Shown here: positions 42,616 through 52,472 of the stretch, piece after piece
How the letters are laid out: every line of letters starts with the position of its first letter
Numbering within the stretch: position 1 is the first letter of the stretch
NCBI GenBank assembly: GCA_036000965.1
Contig: DASYUT010000180.1
Location: 1-64,000, forward strand
Direction of reading: 5' to 3'
Source: Actinomycetes bacterium
Lineage (GTDB): Bacteria; Actinomycetota; CALGFH01
Length of the DNA stretch: 64,000 nucleotides
Position numbers and translations under genes: made by a program
Notes under the pieces: generated by a model
The model's input: the letters and a program-made list of their open reading frames with translations, nothing else
What the model was told of the DNA's origin: nothing
The model's database searches: none

Positions 42616-43232
42616 TGGCCGTAGCCGACGCCGCAGTCCGCGAGACCCCGACCGGTCCCGGCCACGAGCGCACCGGCGGGATCAGCTCCTCCCTGCTCGG
42701 TATGGTGCTGTTCATCGCCTCCGAGGTCATGTTCTTCGGCGGCCTGTTCGGGGCCTACTTCACCCTCCGGACCGCGGCGCCCGAGTGGCCGCCGCCCGGC
42801 ACCCCCGAGCTGAACAAGCTGTACGCGCTCGGGCTGACCGCGGTACTGGTCTCCTCGAGCGTCACGATGCAGCTCGGCGTGTTCGCCATCCGCAGGAACG
42901 ACCAGAAGTGGCTGGTCCGCTGGCTGGCCATCACCCTGGTCCTCGGCGCCCTCTTCCTCATGGGCCAGGCCAACGAGTACCACATCCTGTTCACGGAGGG
43001 CACGACACTGCGCAGCGGCGTGTTCGGCTCCACCTTCTTCACCCTCACCGGGTTCCACGGGGCGCACGTGTTCGGCGGCGCCGCGTTCATCCTCATCGTG
43101 CTGCTGCGGGCCCGCTCGGGCCAGTTCACCGCCCGGTACCACGACACCGTCGAGATGGCCTCCTACTACTGGCACTTCGTCGACGTCGTGTGGCTCGGCC
43201 TGGTCACCACCATCTACCTTCTGAGCCAGTAG
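42615..43232 (+). CDS. coxC: Cytochrome c oxidase subunit III
   Basis: A 205-residue subunit with five helices, lacking the first two of the seven-helix form, as common in actinobacteria and caa3 oxidases. Conserved blocks are LGMVLFIASEVMFFGGLFGAYF (with the helix III Glu), GVFGSTFFTLTGFHGAHVFGG and EMASYYWHFVDVVWLGLVTTIY. ATG 42615 overlaps the coxA stop, so translation is coupled. The stop is inside a repeated segment that continues to the start of the next gene. Confidence 0.95.
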   Translation: MAVADAAVRETPTGPGHERTGGISSSLLGMVLFIASEVMFFGGLFGAYFTLRTAAPEWPPPGTPELNKLYALGLTAVLVSSSVTMQLGVFAIRRNDQKWLVRWLAITLVLGALFLMGQANEYHILFTEGTTLRSGVFGSTFFTLTGFHGAHVFGGAAFILIVLLRARSGQFTARYHDTVEMASYYWHFVDVVWLGLVTTIYLLSQ

Positions 43233-43305
43233 GCGAGGACCGCCTACCTCCTGAGCCAGCAAGTGAGAACCATCTAGCCTGAGCCAGCAAGCGAGGACCG
43301 CACCC
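43221..43305. repeat. Stop-spanning repeat between coxC and ctaF-like gene
   Basis: CTGAGCCAG(C/T)A(A/G)G(C/T)GAG(G/A)ACC occurs at 43221, 43251 and 43279 (periods 30 and 28). The coxC stop codon TAG is in the first copy. The third runs up to the ribosome-site region of the next gene. Confidence 0.9.
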
Positions 43306-44166
43306 GTGAACGCAGCCGCGCGCCTGTTCTTCCTCATGGGGACGTTCGGCGTCACCGCCGGGCTCATCTACTACTTCGCCTGGCAACACCCTGAGCCAGC
43401 CGGGTTCGCCCTGCTCATGGCGTTCTTCATCGCCTGCCTGTTCATCGGTGCGCTGCTGTGGACGGCCAGCCCGGCCAACCGGCGGCGGGTCCCGGCGCCC
43501 GACACCGGGCTGCCCGGGTCGGCCAGCCAGGAGCGCGGCGCGGCCGACGAGCACGGGTTCATCCACCACATGCCGCCCACCATCGCCCCGGCGGTCTACG
43601 CGCTGGCCGCCGCCGTCATCCTGGCCGCGGTGGTGTACCGGGACAAGGTGAAGCTGCTCGGCCTGTGGGGTGTCGCCCTGGGGCTGCTGCTGTTCCTGGC
43701 CGCCACCGCGCTGTGGTACCGGGCGATCGCGGTCGACACCCGGGCCAAGCTCCACGGCGGCCCCCACGGCGCCGAGCGCGGCGTGGCGGTCCCGCCCGGC
43801 GGCGCCCCGGCCGTCCCCACCGGGCCGCCCGGGCCGGCCAACTACTTCGAGCAGGTCCGGGAGGCGTTCGAGGTCGGCGACCCGGACTGGGCGGCCGACG
43901 CCTACGCCCCCGACGCCGTCTACTACGAGCCGGCCAACCCGCCCCACGAGGGGCGCGACGCCATCCGCGCCTACCTCAACGACCTGCTCAAGGGACACCC
44001 GGGCCTGCGCTACGAGGTCAAGCGCATGGGCGCCGACGACCACACCGCGATCGTCGAGTGGACCTGGTCGTTCCGGCGCGACGGCCGGCGCGTCACCGAC
44101 CAGCCCGGGGTCAGCGTCATCCAGGTCGGCGAGCACGGCATCACCTACCACCGCGACTATCTCTAG
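43306..44166 (+). CDS. CtaF-like oxidase subunit IV fused to a SnoaL-like domain
   Basis: A 286-residue protein in two parts. Residues 1-150 have four hydrophobic segments ([76 protein letters not shown]), matching actinobacterial CtaF, the small subunit IV of the aa3 oxidase. After a Gly/Pro-rich linker, residues 178-286 are a SnoaL/NTF2-like alpha+beta barrel: [39 protein letters not shown] and [21 protein letters not shown] know of no reason for this domain in an oxidase subunit. The two parts share one uninterrupted frame. GTG 43306 has a modest GCGAGGACC upstream. Confidence 0.75.
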   Translation: MNAAARLFFLMGTFGVTAGLIYYFAWQHPEPAGFALLMAFFIACLFIGALLWTASPANRRRVPAPDTGLPGSASQERGAADEHGFIHHMPPTIAPAVYALAAAVILAAVVYRDKVKLLGLWGVALGLLLFLAATALWYRAIAVDTRAKLHGGPHGAERGVAVPPGGAPAVPTGPPGPANYFEQVREAFEVGDPDWAADAYAPDAVYYEPANPPHEGRDAIRAYLNDLLKGHPGLRYEVKRMGADDHTAIVEWTWSFRRDGRRVTDQPGVSVIQVGEHGITYHRDYL

Positions 44167-44173
44167 CCAGCCG

Positions 44174-44818
44174 GTGGCCGTGGCCCCGCCGCCCGAGCCC
44201 GACGGCACCGCCCCGCCGAAGCGGTGGCGGTGGGGACCGCCCAGGCGGCCCGCGCTCCTGGCGGCCGTCCTGCTGCTCCCGGTCGGCGCCGGGTTCGCGG
44301 TCCTCGCCCTGGAGCGGCGGCCGGACCCGTCCACCGGTGCCGCGGCCACCCGCCTCTCCCCCGTCCCCACCGTGCAGACCTACCCTGCCGGGACGAACGC
44401 GCCCGACCTGCGGCTCACCACGCTGGACGGCGGCACCGTGCGCCTGGCCGCGCTCAAGGGCCGGCCGGTCGTGGTCAACTTCTGGGCCTCCTGGTGCAAG
44501 CCCTGCGCCAGGGAGCTCCCGCTGCTCGCCGACGCCCGGGCCGCCCACCGCGCGGACGGGCTCGCGCTCGTCGGCGTGCTCGCGGCCAGCGACCGGCCCG
44601 GCGCGGCCCGCCGGTTCGCCGCCCGCCACGGCGCCACCTGGCCGACCGGCCTCGATCCCGGCCCCGGCCCGTCCGGCCCGACCATGACCGCCTACGGCGT
44701 CACCGGACTACCGGAGACGTTCTTCGTGCGCCGCGACGGCACCCTCGCCTCCCGCCAGCTCGGGGAGCTCACCCAGGCCAGCCTCGCCCGCCAGCTCGCT
44801 GCGATCCTCCCCCCGTAG
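44174..44818 (+). CDS. TlpA/ResA-like membrane-anchored thioredoxin
   Basis: A 214-residue protein with one N-terminal membrane helix (residues 26-46, [20 protein letters not shown]) and an extracytoplasmic thioredoxin-like domain. [15 protein letters not shown] contains the redox pair C108/C111, and [15 protein letters not shown] has the cis-Pro loop. This group (ResA/TlpA/CcmG) reduces apocytochrome or CuA cysteines; next to coxB a role in CuA or cytochrome maturation is likely. The start is uncertain between GTG 44174 and GTG 44180; both lie right after the previous stop, implying coupled translation. Confidence 0.85.
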   Translation: MAVAPPPEPDGTAPPKRWRWGPPRRPALLAAVLLLPVGAGFAVLALERRPDPSTGAAATRLSPVPTVQTYPAGTNAPDLRLTTLDGGTVRLAALKGRPVVVNFWASWCKPCARELPLLADARAAHRADGLALVGVLAASDRPGAARRFAARHGATWPTGLDPGPGPSGPTMTAYGVTGLPETFFVRRDGTLASRQLGELTQASLARQLAAILPP

Positions 44819-44851
44819 CCACCGGTCCTCGGGCGCACCTCACCAGCCCGG

Positions 44852-46015
44852 TCACGGCCCGGCCGGGGACCTCACCGTGACCTGCACCCGCTGGGGGTGG
44901 TTGCCGGCATAGCCGCCCAGATTCCACGGAGGCTCGGCCGGCTGCTCCCGACCGGTCGCATCCGCGGCTCGGCAGCACAGCTCGTAGTCGCCCGGCGCCG
45001 CCGGCTCCCAGCGGTAGGACCACCCCTGCCAGGCATGGGGCGCGGGCGGCGCGGCCAGCTCGGCCGGGTCCCAGGTGCGCCCGCCGTCGACGCTGACCTC
45101 CACCCGCACCACCGGACCCCAGCCCGACCAGGCCCGGCCCTCCAGCCGGCACGGCCCAGGCTCGAGGAAGCGCCGCCGGGTCAGGAAGTCCGGGATGCCC
45201 GGCGGCGCCATGAGCGACCGGGGCGCGATCCGGGTGACCGGCTCGCCCCCGTCGTCGGCGGCGCGGCGGTACCGGTAGGCACGGACCTGCTGGTAGCCGA
45301 GGAACGGCTCGGCGCTGACCGTGACCCGCGACAGCCACTTCACGCTCGTCATGCCATACCAGCCGGGGACCAGCAGGCGCAGCGGGAAGCCGTGCTGAGG
45401 TGGCAGCGGCTGCCCGTTGACGGCCCAGGCGAGCAGCACGTCGGCGCGCCGCGCCTCGGCGAGCGGGAGGCTGCGCTCGTAATGCTGCTCGACCCCGCCC
45501 TCCACCCCCCGGTCGAGCCCGCTGAACACCACCTCGACCGCGTCGTCGGCCACACCGGCCTGCTCCAGCAGCGGCCACAGCGGCGTCCCGGTCCACTCCG
45601 CCGTTCCCACCGCCTCCAGCAGCCACGGCTGGCTCACCGCACGGGGCGACAACCGGGCCCGGCCGTTGCCGGCGCACTCCATCGTCACCAGGCGGGTCAC
45701 CGCTTGGCGGGCCCGGAGCTCGTCGAGGGTGAACGAGCGGGCCCGGCTCACCCTCCCGCCCAGCTCGAGCCGCCACGTGGCCGGGTCGACCACCGGTACG
45801 TCGTAGTGGACCAGCAGGTAGTGCAGCCCGACCGGGGTCACCGGCCAGCGCAGCGCCTCCAGCGGCATGCCGTGGTTACGGGTCGCGAGCTGCAGCTCCT
45901 CGCGGGTGATCTGCTCGGAGGCGGTCACGCCAGGGGGCAGCTCCCCGGTTGCCGGACGGTCCATGCCGACCTCCCCTCGCGCGGGGGCGACGTCCTCGAT
46001 GGCCTGGTCGCTCAC
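44852..46015 (-). CDS. Molybdopterin-dependent oxidoreductase, sulfite oxidase fold
   Basis: A 387-residue cytosolic enzyme without a signal peptide. VTRLVTMECAGNGRARLSP contains the Mo-ligating Cys (C114) and the cofactor Arg of the sulfite oxidase family. Later, HGFPLRLLVPGWYGMTSVKWLSRV and the dimerisation domain (VEVSVDGGRTWDPAEL, YELCCRAADATGREQP) match. No heme or extra domain is attached. Actinobacterial relatives are generally uncharacterised; sulfite or N-/S-oxide chemistry is possible. GTG 46015 follows GACGGAGTGACAC. It is divergent from korA across a 305-bp gap. Confidence 0.88.
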   Translation of the reverse strand: MSDQAIEDVAPARGEVGMDRPATGELPPGVTASEQITREELQLATRNHGMPLEALRWPVTPVGLHYLLVHYDVPVVDPATWRLELGGRVSRARSFTLDELRARQAVTRLVTMECAGNGRARLSPRAVSQPWLLEAVGTAEWTGTPLWPLLEQAGVADDAVEVVFSGLDRGVEGGVEQHYERSLPLAEARRADVLLAWAVNGQPLPPQHGFPLRLLVPGWYGMTSVKWLSRVTVSAEPFLGYQQVRAYRYRRAADDGGEPVTRIAPRSLMAPPGIPDFLTRRRFLEPGPCRLEGRAWSGWGPVVRVEVSVDGGRTWDPAELAAPPAPHAWQGWSYRWEPAAPGDYELCCRAADATGREQPAEPPWNLGGYAGNHPQRVQVTVRSPAGP

Positions 46016-46320
46016 GTGTCACTCCGTCAGGTCGGGGATGCTGCCACCGCGATCCTGCCCTGCCGACCCGGCTCGCGCCACCCGACCGGGCTCCCTCGGG
46101 GTGGTGCGAACCCGGCAGTCCCGCATTTCGGCACCATTGCCACGCATGGTGGGGTCTGGCCGCGCACGGCGGGAACATGAATCCTGAGAGGTATATCCTT
46201 GTGGGTGGCCCGTACCCGGGTCCCAGCCTCTGGGGCCAGTTGACGCCCGGCCTTGGGCGGTTTCGAGCTCGGCGCGCGGTCTGGTTCACCGACCGTCCGT
46301 GTTCTCGAAACGAGGGAGTT
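46016..46320. promoter_or_regulatory. Divergent promoter region and hairpin leader of korAB
   Basis: This gap shows no gene. Just before the korA start, GTTTCGAG (46260-46267) and CTCGAAAC (46304-46311) form an eight-base inverted repeat. Inside it, CGGTC (46277-46281) pairs with GACCG (46291-46295), giving a nested hairpin that ends ten bases before ATG 46321. The ribosome site GAGGGAG lies directly after it. A regulator site or translational control element is possible. A/T-richer GAGGTATATCC at about 46188-46198 may mark a -10 region. Confidence 0.35.
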
Positions 46321-48170
46321 ATGTCCAAGCCGGTCCAGGTACTGGATCGCGTCACGATTCGCTTCGCCGGCGACTCCGGTGACGGCATGCAGCTCACTGG
46401 AGACCGCTTCACCAGCGAGACCGCAGCATTCGGCAACGACCTGTCCACCCTGCCCGACTTCCCGGCCGAGATCCGCGCCCCGGCCGGCTCGATCGCCGGG
46501 GTGAGCGGGTTCCAGGTCCACTTCGCCAACTACGACATCCTGACTCCCGGGGACGCGCCCAACGTGCTGGTCGCGATGAACCCGGCGGCGCTCAAGGCGA
46601 ACCTGCGCGACGTGCCGAAAGGCGCCACGATCATTGTCAACACCGATGCATTCACCACGCGCAACCTGGAAAAGGCCGGGTATGCGTCGAACCCGCTGGA
46701 CGACGGCACGCTGGGCGACTACGCCGTTCACGCGGTCGCGCTGACCTCGATGACCACCGAGGCGCTCAAGGAATTCGACGTCACGAAGAAGGAGGCTGAG
46801 CGGGCGAAGAACATGTTCGCCCTCGGCCTGATGTCGTGGTTGTACCACCGACCGACCGAGTCGACGATCGCGTTCCTGGAGAGGAAGTTCGCGTCCCGGC
46901 CGGTGATCGCCAAGGCGAACGTGCGCGCGTTCAAGGCGGGTTACCACTTCGGGGAGACCACCGAGACGTTCGCGGTGTCCTACGAGGTGCGGCCGGCGCC
47001 GCTGGCCAAGGGGACCTACCGCAACATCTCCGGCAACCTGGCGCTGTCCTATGGGCTGATCGCGGCGAGCAGGCTGTCGGGTCTGCCGCTGTTCCTGGGT
47101 GCCTACCCGATCACCCCGGCGTCCGACATCCTGCACGAGCTGTCGCGCCACAAGCACTTCGGGGTGCGCACCTTCCAGGCCGAGGACGAGATCGCGGGAG
47201 TTGGCGCCGCCCTGGGCGCGGCGTTCGGCGGGTCGCTGGGGGTGACCACGTCGAGCGGGCCTGGGATCGCGCTGAAGGCCGAGACGATCGGGCTGGCGGT
47301 CTCGCTGGAGCTGCCGCTGCTGGTGGTCGACATCCAGCGGGGTGGGCCCTCGACCGGGCTGCCGACCAAGACCGAGCAGGCCGACCTGCTCCAGGTGATG
47401 TTCGGGCGCAACGGCGAGGCGCCGGTCCCGGTGGTGGCCGCGGCCACCCCGAGCGACTGCTTCCACGCCGCCATCGAGGCGGCCCGGATCGCGTTGAAGT
47501 ACCGCACCCCGGTGGTCCTGCTGTCCGACGGCTACCTGGGCAACGGGTCGGAGCCGTGGCTGATCCCGGACGTGGCGTCGCTGCCCGACATCTCGGTGGC
47601 GTTCGCGACCGAGCCGAACCACGGCGACGACTACTGGCCCTACCTGCGGGACGAGCGGACGCTGGCCCGCCCGTGGGCGGTCCCGGGTACGCCGGGGCTT
47701 GAGCACCGCATCGGCGGGCTCGAGAAGGCGGACGGGACCGGCACGATCTCCTACGACCCCGAGAACCATGACCGCATGGTGCAGCTGCGTGCCGCCAAGG
47801 TGGCCGGGATCGCCACGGACATCCCGCCGCTGGAGGTGGACCATCAGGAGGACGCACGGCTGCTGGTGCTCGGGTGGGGGTCGACGTACGGCCCGATCGG
47901 GGCGGCGGTGCGCCAGGTGCGCGCCCAGGGCCTGCAGGTGGACCAGGCCCACCTGCGTCACCTGAACCCGTTCCCGGCCAACACCGGCGAGGTGCTGCGC
48001 CGCTACGACCAGGTGCTGATCCCCGAGATGAACATGGGGCAGCTCCGCATGCTGGTCCGGGCCGAGTTCCTGGTCGACGCGACGGGCTACAACCGCGTCC
48101 GCGGGCTGCCGCTCAAGGCTGAGGAGCTCGAGCACGTGATCGTTGAGATGCTCGAAGGAGCCGACCGTTC

Positions 48171-48174
<4 letters not shown>
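46321..48174 (+). CDS. korA: 2-oxoacid:ferredoxin oxidoreductase, alpha (fused gamma-alpha) subunit
   Basis: A 617-residue subunit. The N-terminal gamma domain (residues 10-190) begins VTIRFAGDSGDGMQLTGDRF and contains FPAEIRAPAGSIAGVSGFQVHF. The alpha domain has GNLALSYGLIAASRLSGLPL, FLGAYPITPASDILHELSRH and TFQAEDEIAGVGAALGAAFGG, the pyrimidine-binding region for thiamine diphosphate. Such KorA proteins with KorB oxidise 2-oxoglutarate (or other 2-oxoacids) to acyl-CoA with ferredoxin; in actinobacteria this enzyme is the oxygen-tolerant KGOR form. ATG 46321 follows ACGAGGGAGTT. The stop overlaps korB (ATGA). Confidence 0.93.
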
Positions 48175-49260
<1,086 letters not shown>

Positions 49261-49268
<8 letters not shown>

Positions 49269-49378
49269 CCGGGCGGAGCCGGTGAGCGCGGCGGCCCGGG
49301 GAAGCGGGTGAGCGCTCCTGAGCGGGGAGAGCGAGCGAGTTCTCCTGCCCGGGGGGAGCCGGTGAGCGCGGCGGCCCG
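49261..49378. repeat. 38-bp direct repeat linking korB stop and rnd start
   Basis: Copies at 49261-49298 and 49341-49378 share GGAGCCGGTGAGCGCGGCGG and flanks, with two base differences. The first holds the korB TGA; the second reads TGC there and supplies the ribosome site and GTG of the RNase D-like gene. Confidence 0.93.
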
Positions 49379-50702
49379 ACCGGCCGCCAGCGCCTCGGCT
49401 GCAGGGGCCTCGCACTCGGCGGCGGGGGCCTCGCACTCGGCGGCGGGGGCCTCGCACTCGGCGGGGACGTCGCGCTCGGCGGCGGGGGCCTCGCGCGCTG
49501 CAGGCGAGGTTCCTCGGCTCGACCCGGCTGCCCTGGCCGGCGCGGCCAGGGCAGCCGGGCGGATCGGGCTGGACACCGAGTTCATGTCCGAGGGTCGCTA
49601 CCGGGCCCTGCTGTGCCTGGTCGGCGTGGCGGTCCCCGACCCGGCCGGCTCGGGGACGCCGCTGGTGGAGCTGATCGACCCGCTCGCCGGTGGCCTGGAC
49701 CCGGCGCCGCTGGCCGGCGTGCTCGCCGACCCCGAGATCGAGGTGGTCGTCCACGCCGGCCGGCAGGACGTCGCCCTGCTCCGCCGGGTCTGGGGCACCG
49801 AGCTCCGCGGCATCTTCGACACCCAGGTCGCGGCCGGTTTCGCCGGATTCGGCGCCCAGACCGGCTACGGTGGCCTGCTCGCCGACGCGCTCGGCCTGCG
49901 GGTGGCCAAGTCGGCCAGCTTCACCCGCTGGGACGTCCGGCCGCTCACCCCCGAGCAGGTGGCCTACGCCCGCGAGGACGTCGCCCACCTGCTGCCCCTG
50001 GCCGACGCGCTGCGGCGGCGGCTGGTGACGAGTGGGCGGCTGGAATGGGCGCTCGAGGAGTGCCGCCGCCTGGAGGGAGCCAGCGACGAGCGCGACCCGG
50101 ACACGGCCTACCAGCGGCTGCCGCGGGTGGCGTCGCTCGGCCCGGCGGCGCGCGCGATCGCCCGCGAGCTGGCCGCCTGGCGGGAGCGGACCGCCTCCGC
50201 CGAGGACCGGCCGGTCGGCACCGTCCTGGCTGACGCACCCCTGGTGGAGGTGGCCAAGCGCCGCCCGGTAGGGCTGCCCGGGCTCGAGAAGATCCGCGGG
50301 ATCCAGCCGTCGACGCTGCGGCGGCGGGGCGACGCGATCCTGGCCGCGGTCGCGCGCGGGCTGGCCGCCGACCCGCTACCGGCCGAGAACGGCGAGCGGC
50401 TGGACTCGACCCATGCCGACGTGCCGGTGATCGCCTTGGCCGAGGCGCTGGTGCGGGCCCGGGCGCTCGACGCGGGCCTGGCCTACGAGCTGGTCGCCGG
50501 GCGGGCCGACCTGGCCCAGATCGTGGCGGCCGCCCGCCGGGCCGGGATGCCCGAGCCGGCCGTCCGCACCCTGCAGGGCTGGCGCCGGGACCTCGTCGGC
50601 GCCGAGCTGCTCGACCTGCTGGCTGGCCGCCGCTCCCTGGCCGTGGACCCCGCCGGCCGGGTCGTGATCAGCACTCGGGCGGGGATGGACGGAGGTCGCT
50701 GA
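49362..50702 (+). CDS. rnd: Ribonuclease D-like 3'-5' exonuclease with HRDC region
   Basis: A protein of about 446 residues. After a repetitive N-terminal extension (AAGASHS units), the DEDD exonuclease domain begins: GRIGLDTEFMSEGRYRALLC (DxE), VVVHAGRQDVALLRRVWG (D) and VAYAREDVAHLLPLADAL (YxxxD), the complete DEDDy set. A helical HRDC-like domain follows about residue 225 on (PLVEVAKRRPVGLPGLEKIRG), and a second such unit may follow. It trims stable RNA 3' ends in known members. GTG 49362 follows GGGGGGAG; an in-frame GTG at 49308 is an alternative, and the two start regions are repeats of each other. Confidence 0.85.
   Translation: MSAAARPAASASAAGASHSAAGASHSAAGASHSAGTSRSAAGASRAAGEVPRLDPAALAGAARAAGRIGLDTEFMSEGRYRALLCLVGVAVPDPAGSGTPLVELIDPLAGGLDPAPLAGVLADPEIEVVVHAGRQDVALLRRVWGTELRGIFDTQVAAGFAGFGAQTGYGGLLADALGLRVAKSASFTRWDVRPLTPEQVAYAREDVAHLLPLADALRRRLVTSGRLEWALEECRRLEGASDERDPDTAYQRLPRVASLGPAARAIARELAAWRERTASAEDRPVGTVLADAPLVEVAKRRPVGLPGLEKIRGIQPSTLRRRGDAILAAVARGLAADPLPAENGERLDSTHADVPVIALAEALVRARALDAGLAYELVAGRADLAQIVAAARRAGMPEPAVRTLQGWRRDLVGAELLDLLAGRRSLAVDPAGRVVISTRAGMDGGR
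49398..49499. repeat. 21-bp coding repeat in the rnd N-terminus
   Basis: Units GCGGCGGGGGCCTCGCACTC(G) lie at 49419 and 49440, with variants before (49398) and after (an 18-base unit at 49461 and a further copy at 49479). They code for AAGASHS-like heptapeptides in an unstructured extension. Confidence 0.9.
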
Positions 50703-50735
50703 ACCGCCGAGGTCGGGTCGGTCGGCGGACCCGGC

Positions 50736-51599
50736 TCAGCTCGCCCCGGATGGCAGCCCGATGGGGTTCGGGAACGGGAAGCTGCCGGCGTCCAGGATGC
50801 GGGCGCGCGGCGCGGCGACCAGCTCGGCCAGGCGGTCGCAGGCGTCGGGGCCGAGGTGGCGCCAGGGTGCCATGGCCAGCTCGTCGGTGCGCGCCTCCAC
50901 GCTGGCCCGGGCGGCCCGCCCCTCCTGGGTGAGGGTGCCGTCGCCGGCGACCCAGGCGCGTGCCCGCAGCCGTTCCACCGCGGCTGACCACTCCTCCTCG
51001 GGCCACCCGCGGGAGGCGCGCAGCAGCTCGGCGGGCACCGCACCGGCGGCGGTGATCAGGACGTGGGCCTCGCAGCCGTCGACACCGGCCGCGAGCAGGG
51101 TGGCGACATGGCCGTCGCCGCGGAACTCGCGCAGCAGCGTGGCGGCGTGCCAGAGGGTGAGGTGGGGGTCGTCGGGCCAGGGCAGCGACGCGTGGCCGGC
51201 GTGGAGCGGTCGCCCGGCTGGGTCGCAGCCCTCGGCGGCCCGGCGCGCGAGCCCGGCCGCCTCGGCCAGCTCCGCCGAGCCGGTCGTGGGGCCGAGCATC
51301 CGGTCGAGCGCCGCCCCGGCGACGCCGTAGCGGGCGGCCAGGACCCGCGCGGGGGACGACAGCGTCCAGGCGTCGGGGATGGCCCGGTGCACCAGCCTGG
51401 GGTGGAAGCTGTAGAAGGTGGCCACCACGACCTCGGCGGGCACCGGCCCCATGGCCGCCGAGCGGGAGGCGAAGTAGCCCATCCAGCCGCCCTTGAGGCC
51501 GGCGGCGTCGTAGGCGGCGCGCGCCTCGGGCGCGAAGTACACCATCGCGTGGTACGGCTCGAGCGCCCACCACATGCGGCGGGCCAGGCTGGCATCCAT
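50736..51599 (-). CDS. SCO6745 family protein
   Basis: A 287-residue all-helical protein starting MDASLARRMWWALEPYHAMVYF. That start and the run SFHPRLVHRAIPDAWTL are characteristic of the actinobacterial SCO6745 family, usually described as an uncharacterised or HTH-containing protein. The C-terminal half (WSAAVERLRARAWVAGDGTL, TQEGRAARASVEARTD) resembles a winged helix of the MarR type. The function is unknown. ATG 51599 follows a very strong AAAGGAGGT. Immediately upstream is a PadR regulator fragment on the same strand. Confidence 0.85.
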   Translation of the reverse strand: MDASLARRMWWALEPYHAMVYFAPEARAAYDAAGLKGGWMGYFASRSAAMGPVPAEVVVATFYSFHPRLVHRAIPDAWTLSSPARVLAARYGVAGAALDRMLGPTTGSAELAEAAGLARRAAEGCDPAGRPLHAGHASLPWPDDPHLTLWHAATLLREFRGDGHVATLLAAGVDGCEAHVLITAAGAVPAELLRASRGWPEEEWSAAVERLRARAWVAGDGTLTQEGRAARASVEARTDELAMAPWRHLGPDACDRLAELVAAPRARILDAGSFPFPNPIGLPSGAS

Positions 51600-51664
51600 G
51601 CGCTCGGACCTCCTTTGTGTCGGGAGGGCAGCCTACTGTCTGGGCCGGGAGGCGTCCGGCGTTC

Positions 51665-51766
51665 TCTGCGGAGCTGCTCGACGATGGCATACCCCGTGGC
51701 CGGGCCGGCGCCCACCGCAGCCAGCAGCAGCAGGTCGAGGTGGCCCTTGAGGACCTGCCCGTTCAT
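51665..51766 (-). pseudogene. PadR-family regulator, N-terminal fragment
   Basis: ATG 51766 starts MNGQVLKGHLDLLLLAAVGA, then GPATGYAIVEQLRRE, an excellent match to the first helix and turn of PadR regulators (GHLDLLLLAAV, HGYxIxExLR). After 34 residues the similarity stops abruptly and unrelated sequence follows through the SCO6745 ribosome site. The recognition helix and dimer domain are missing. It is a remnant left by a deletion; its junction is about 65 bases from the next gene's start. Confidence 0.75.
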
Positions 51767-51809
51767 GCCTCGTAGCACCAGGTGAAGGCACGGGGTGTGT
51801 CAAGCCCGG

Positions 51810-52289
51810 TCAGGCGCAGGTCGTCTGCACGTCGTGGGAGTCGCCGAGGTCTGCCACGGGCAGGTCGAACACGACGCTGCCGCGGGGCGCCACCACCGGG
51901 CTGAGCTGCACTCCCGACGACCGGAGCTGCCCGTTGGGCGCCACCCCGGTGACCTGGCAGCGGGCCCGGCCCTGCCGGCTGCCCTGGTTGGTGACCCGCA
52001 GGGTGAGCACGACCGTGGAGCGGTCGGAGGCGACGGTCTGGCCGACGACCTGACCCTGGAACGGGCCGACGCCGTGCACCGCCCACCAGGCGGTGATGCC
52101 GAGCAGCAGCACGCCGGCGATCACGGCGACCATCACGGTCGCGTGGCCCTGGACGGGGCTTGGCAGCGCGAGACCAGCCGGGTTGTACCGGACCTTCGCG
52201 GGGCCGTCGAGGGGTAGCTCGCAGCGCTCGCACGCGGTCCCGCCGGGCTGCACCGCGGTCCCGCATCTCGGGCAGCGTCTCGCATTCAC
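51810..52289 (-). CDS. Membrane protein with N-terminal zinc ribbon
   Basis: A protein of about 159 residues. The N-terminus NARRCPRCGTAVQPGGTACERC is a CxxC...CxxC zinc ribbon. One membrane helix follows (MVAVIAGVLLLGITAWWAV). The remaining 90 residues form a beta-rich extracytoplasmic domain of FxLyD/DUF3426-like appearance (VVLTLRVTNQGSRQGRARCQ, VVAPRGSVVFDLPVADL). This layout is frequent in actinobacteria and has no known function. GTG 52289 gives the natural start just before the zinc ribbon; GTG 52313 would add eight residues. Confidence 0.65.
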   Translation of the reverse strand: MNARRCPRCGTAVQPGGTACERCELPLDGPAKVRYNPAGLALPSPVQGHATVMVAVIAGVLLLGITAWWAVHGVGPFQGQVVGQTVASDRSTVVLTLRVTNQGSRQGRARCQVTGVAPNGQLRSSGVQLSPVVAPRGSVVFDLPVADLGDSHDVQTTCA

Positions 52290-52472
52290 AAACGACGACG
52301 GTAGCAGGATCACCGCCGATCGTCACCCGAACCCGGCAACCTGCTCACCGTCACCCGAACCGGTACCTGGTGGCGTCCTCGGGGACCACACCGCCCCCGC
52401 GGGTCGGGCAGGCGGCCGGCGGGTAGGCTGCACCGGTGCGGTTCCGCTCGGGCGCCGGGAAAGGAGGCAGGC

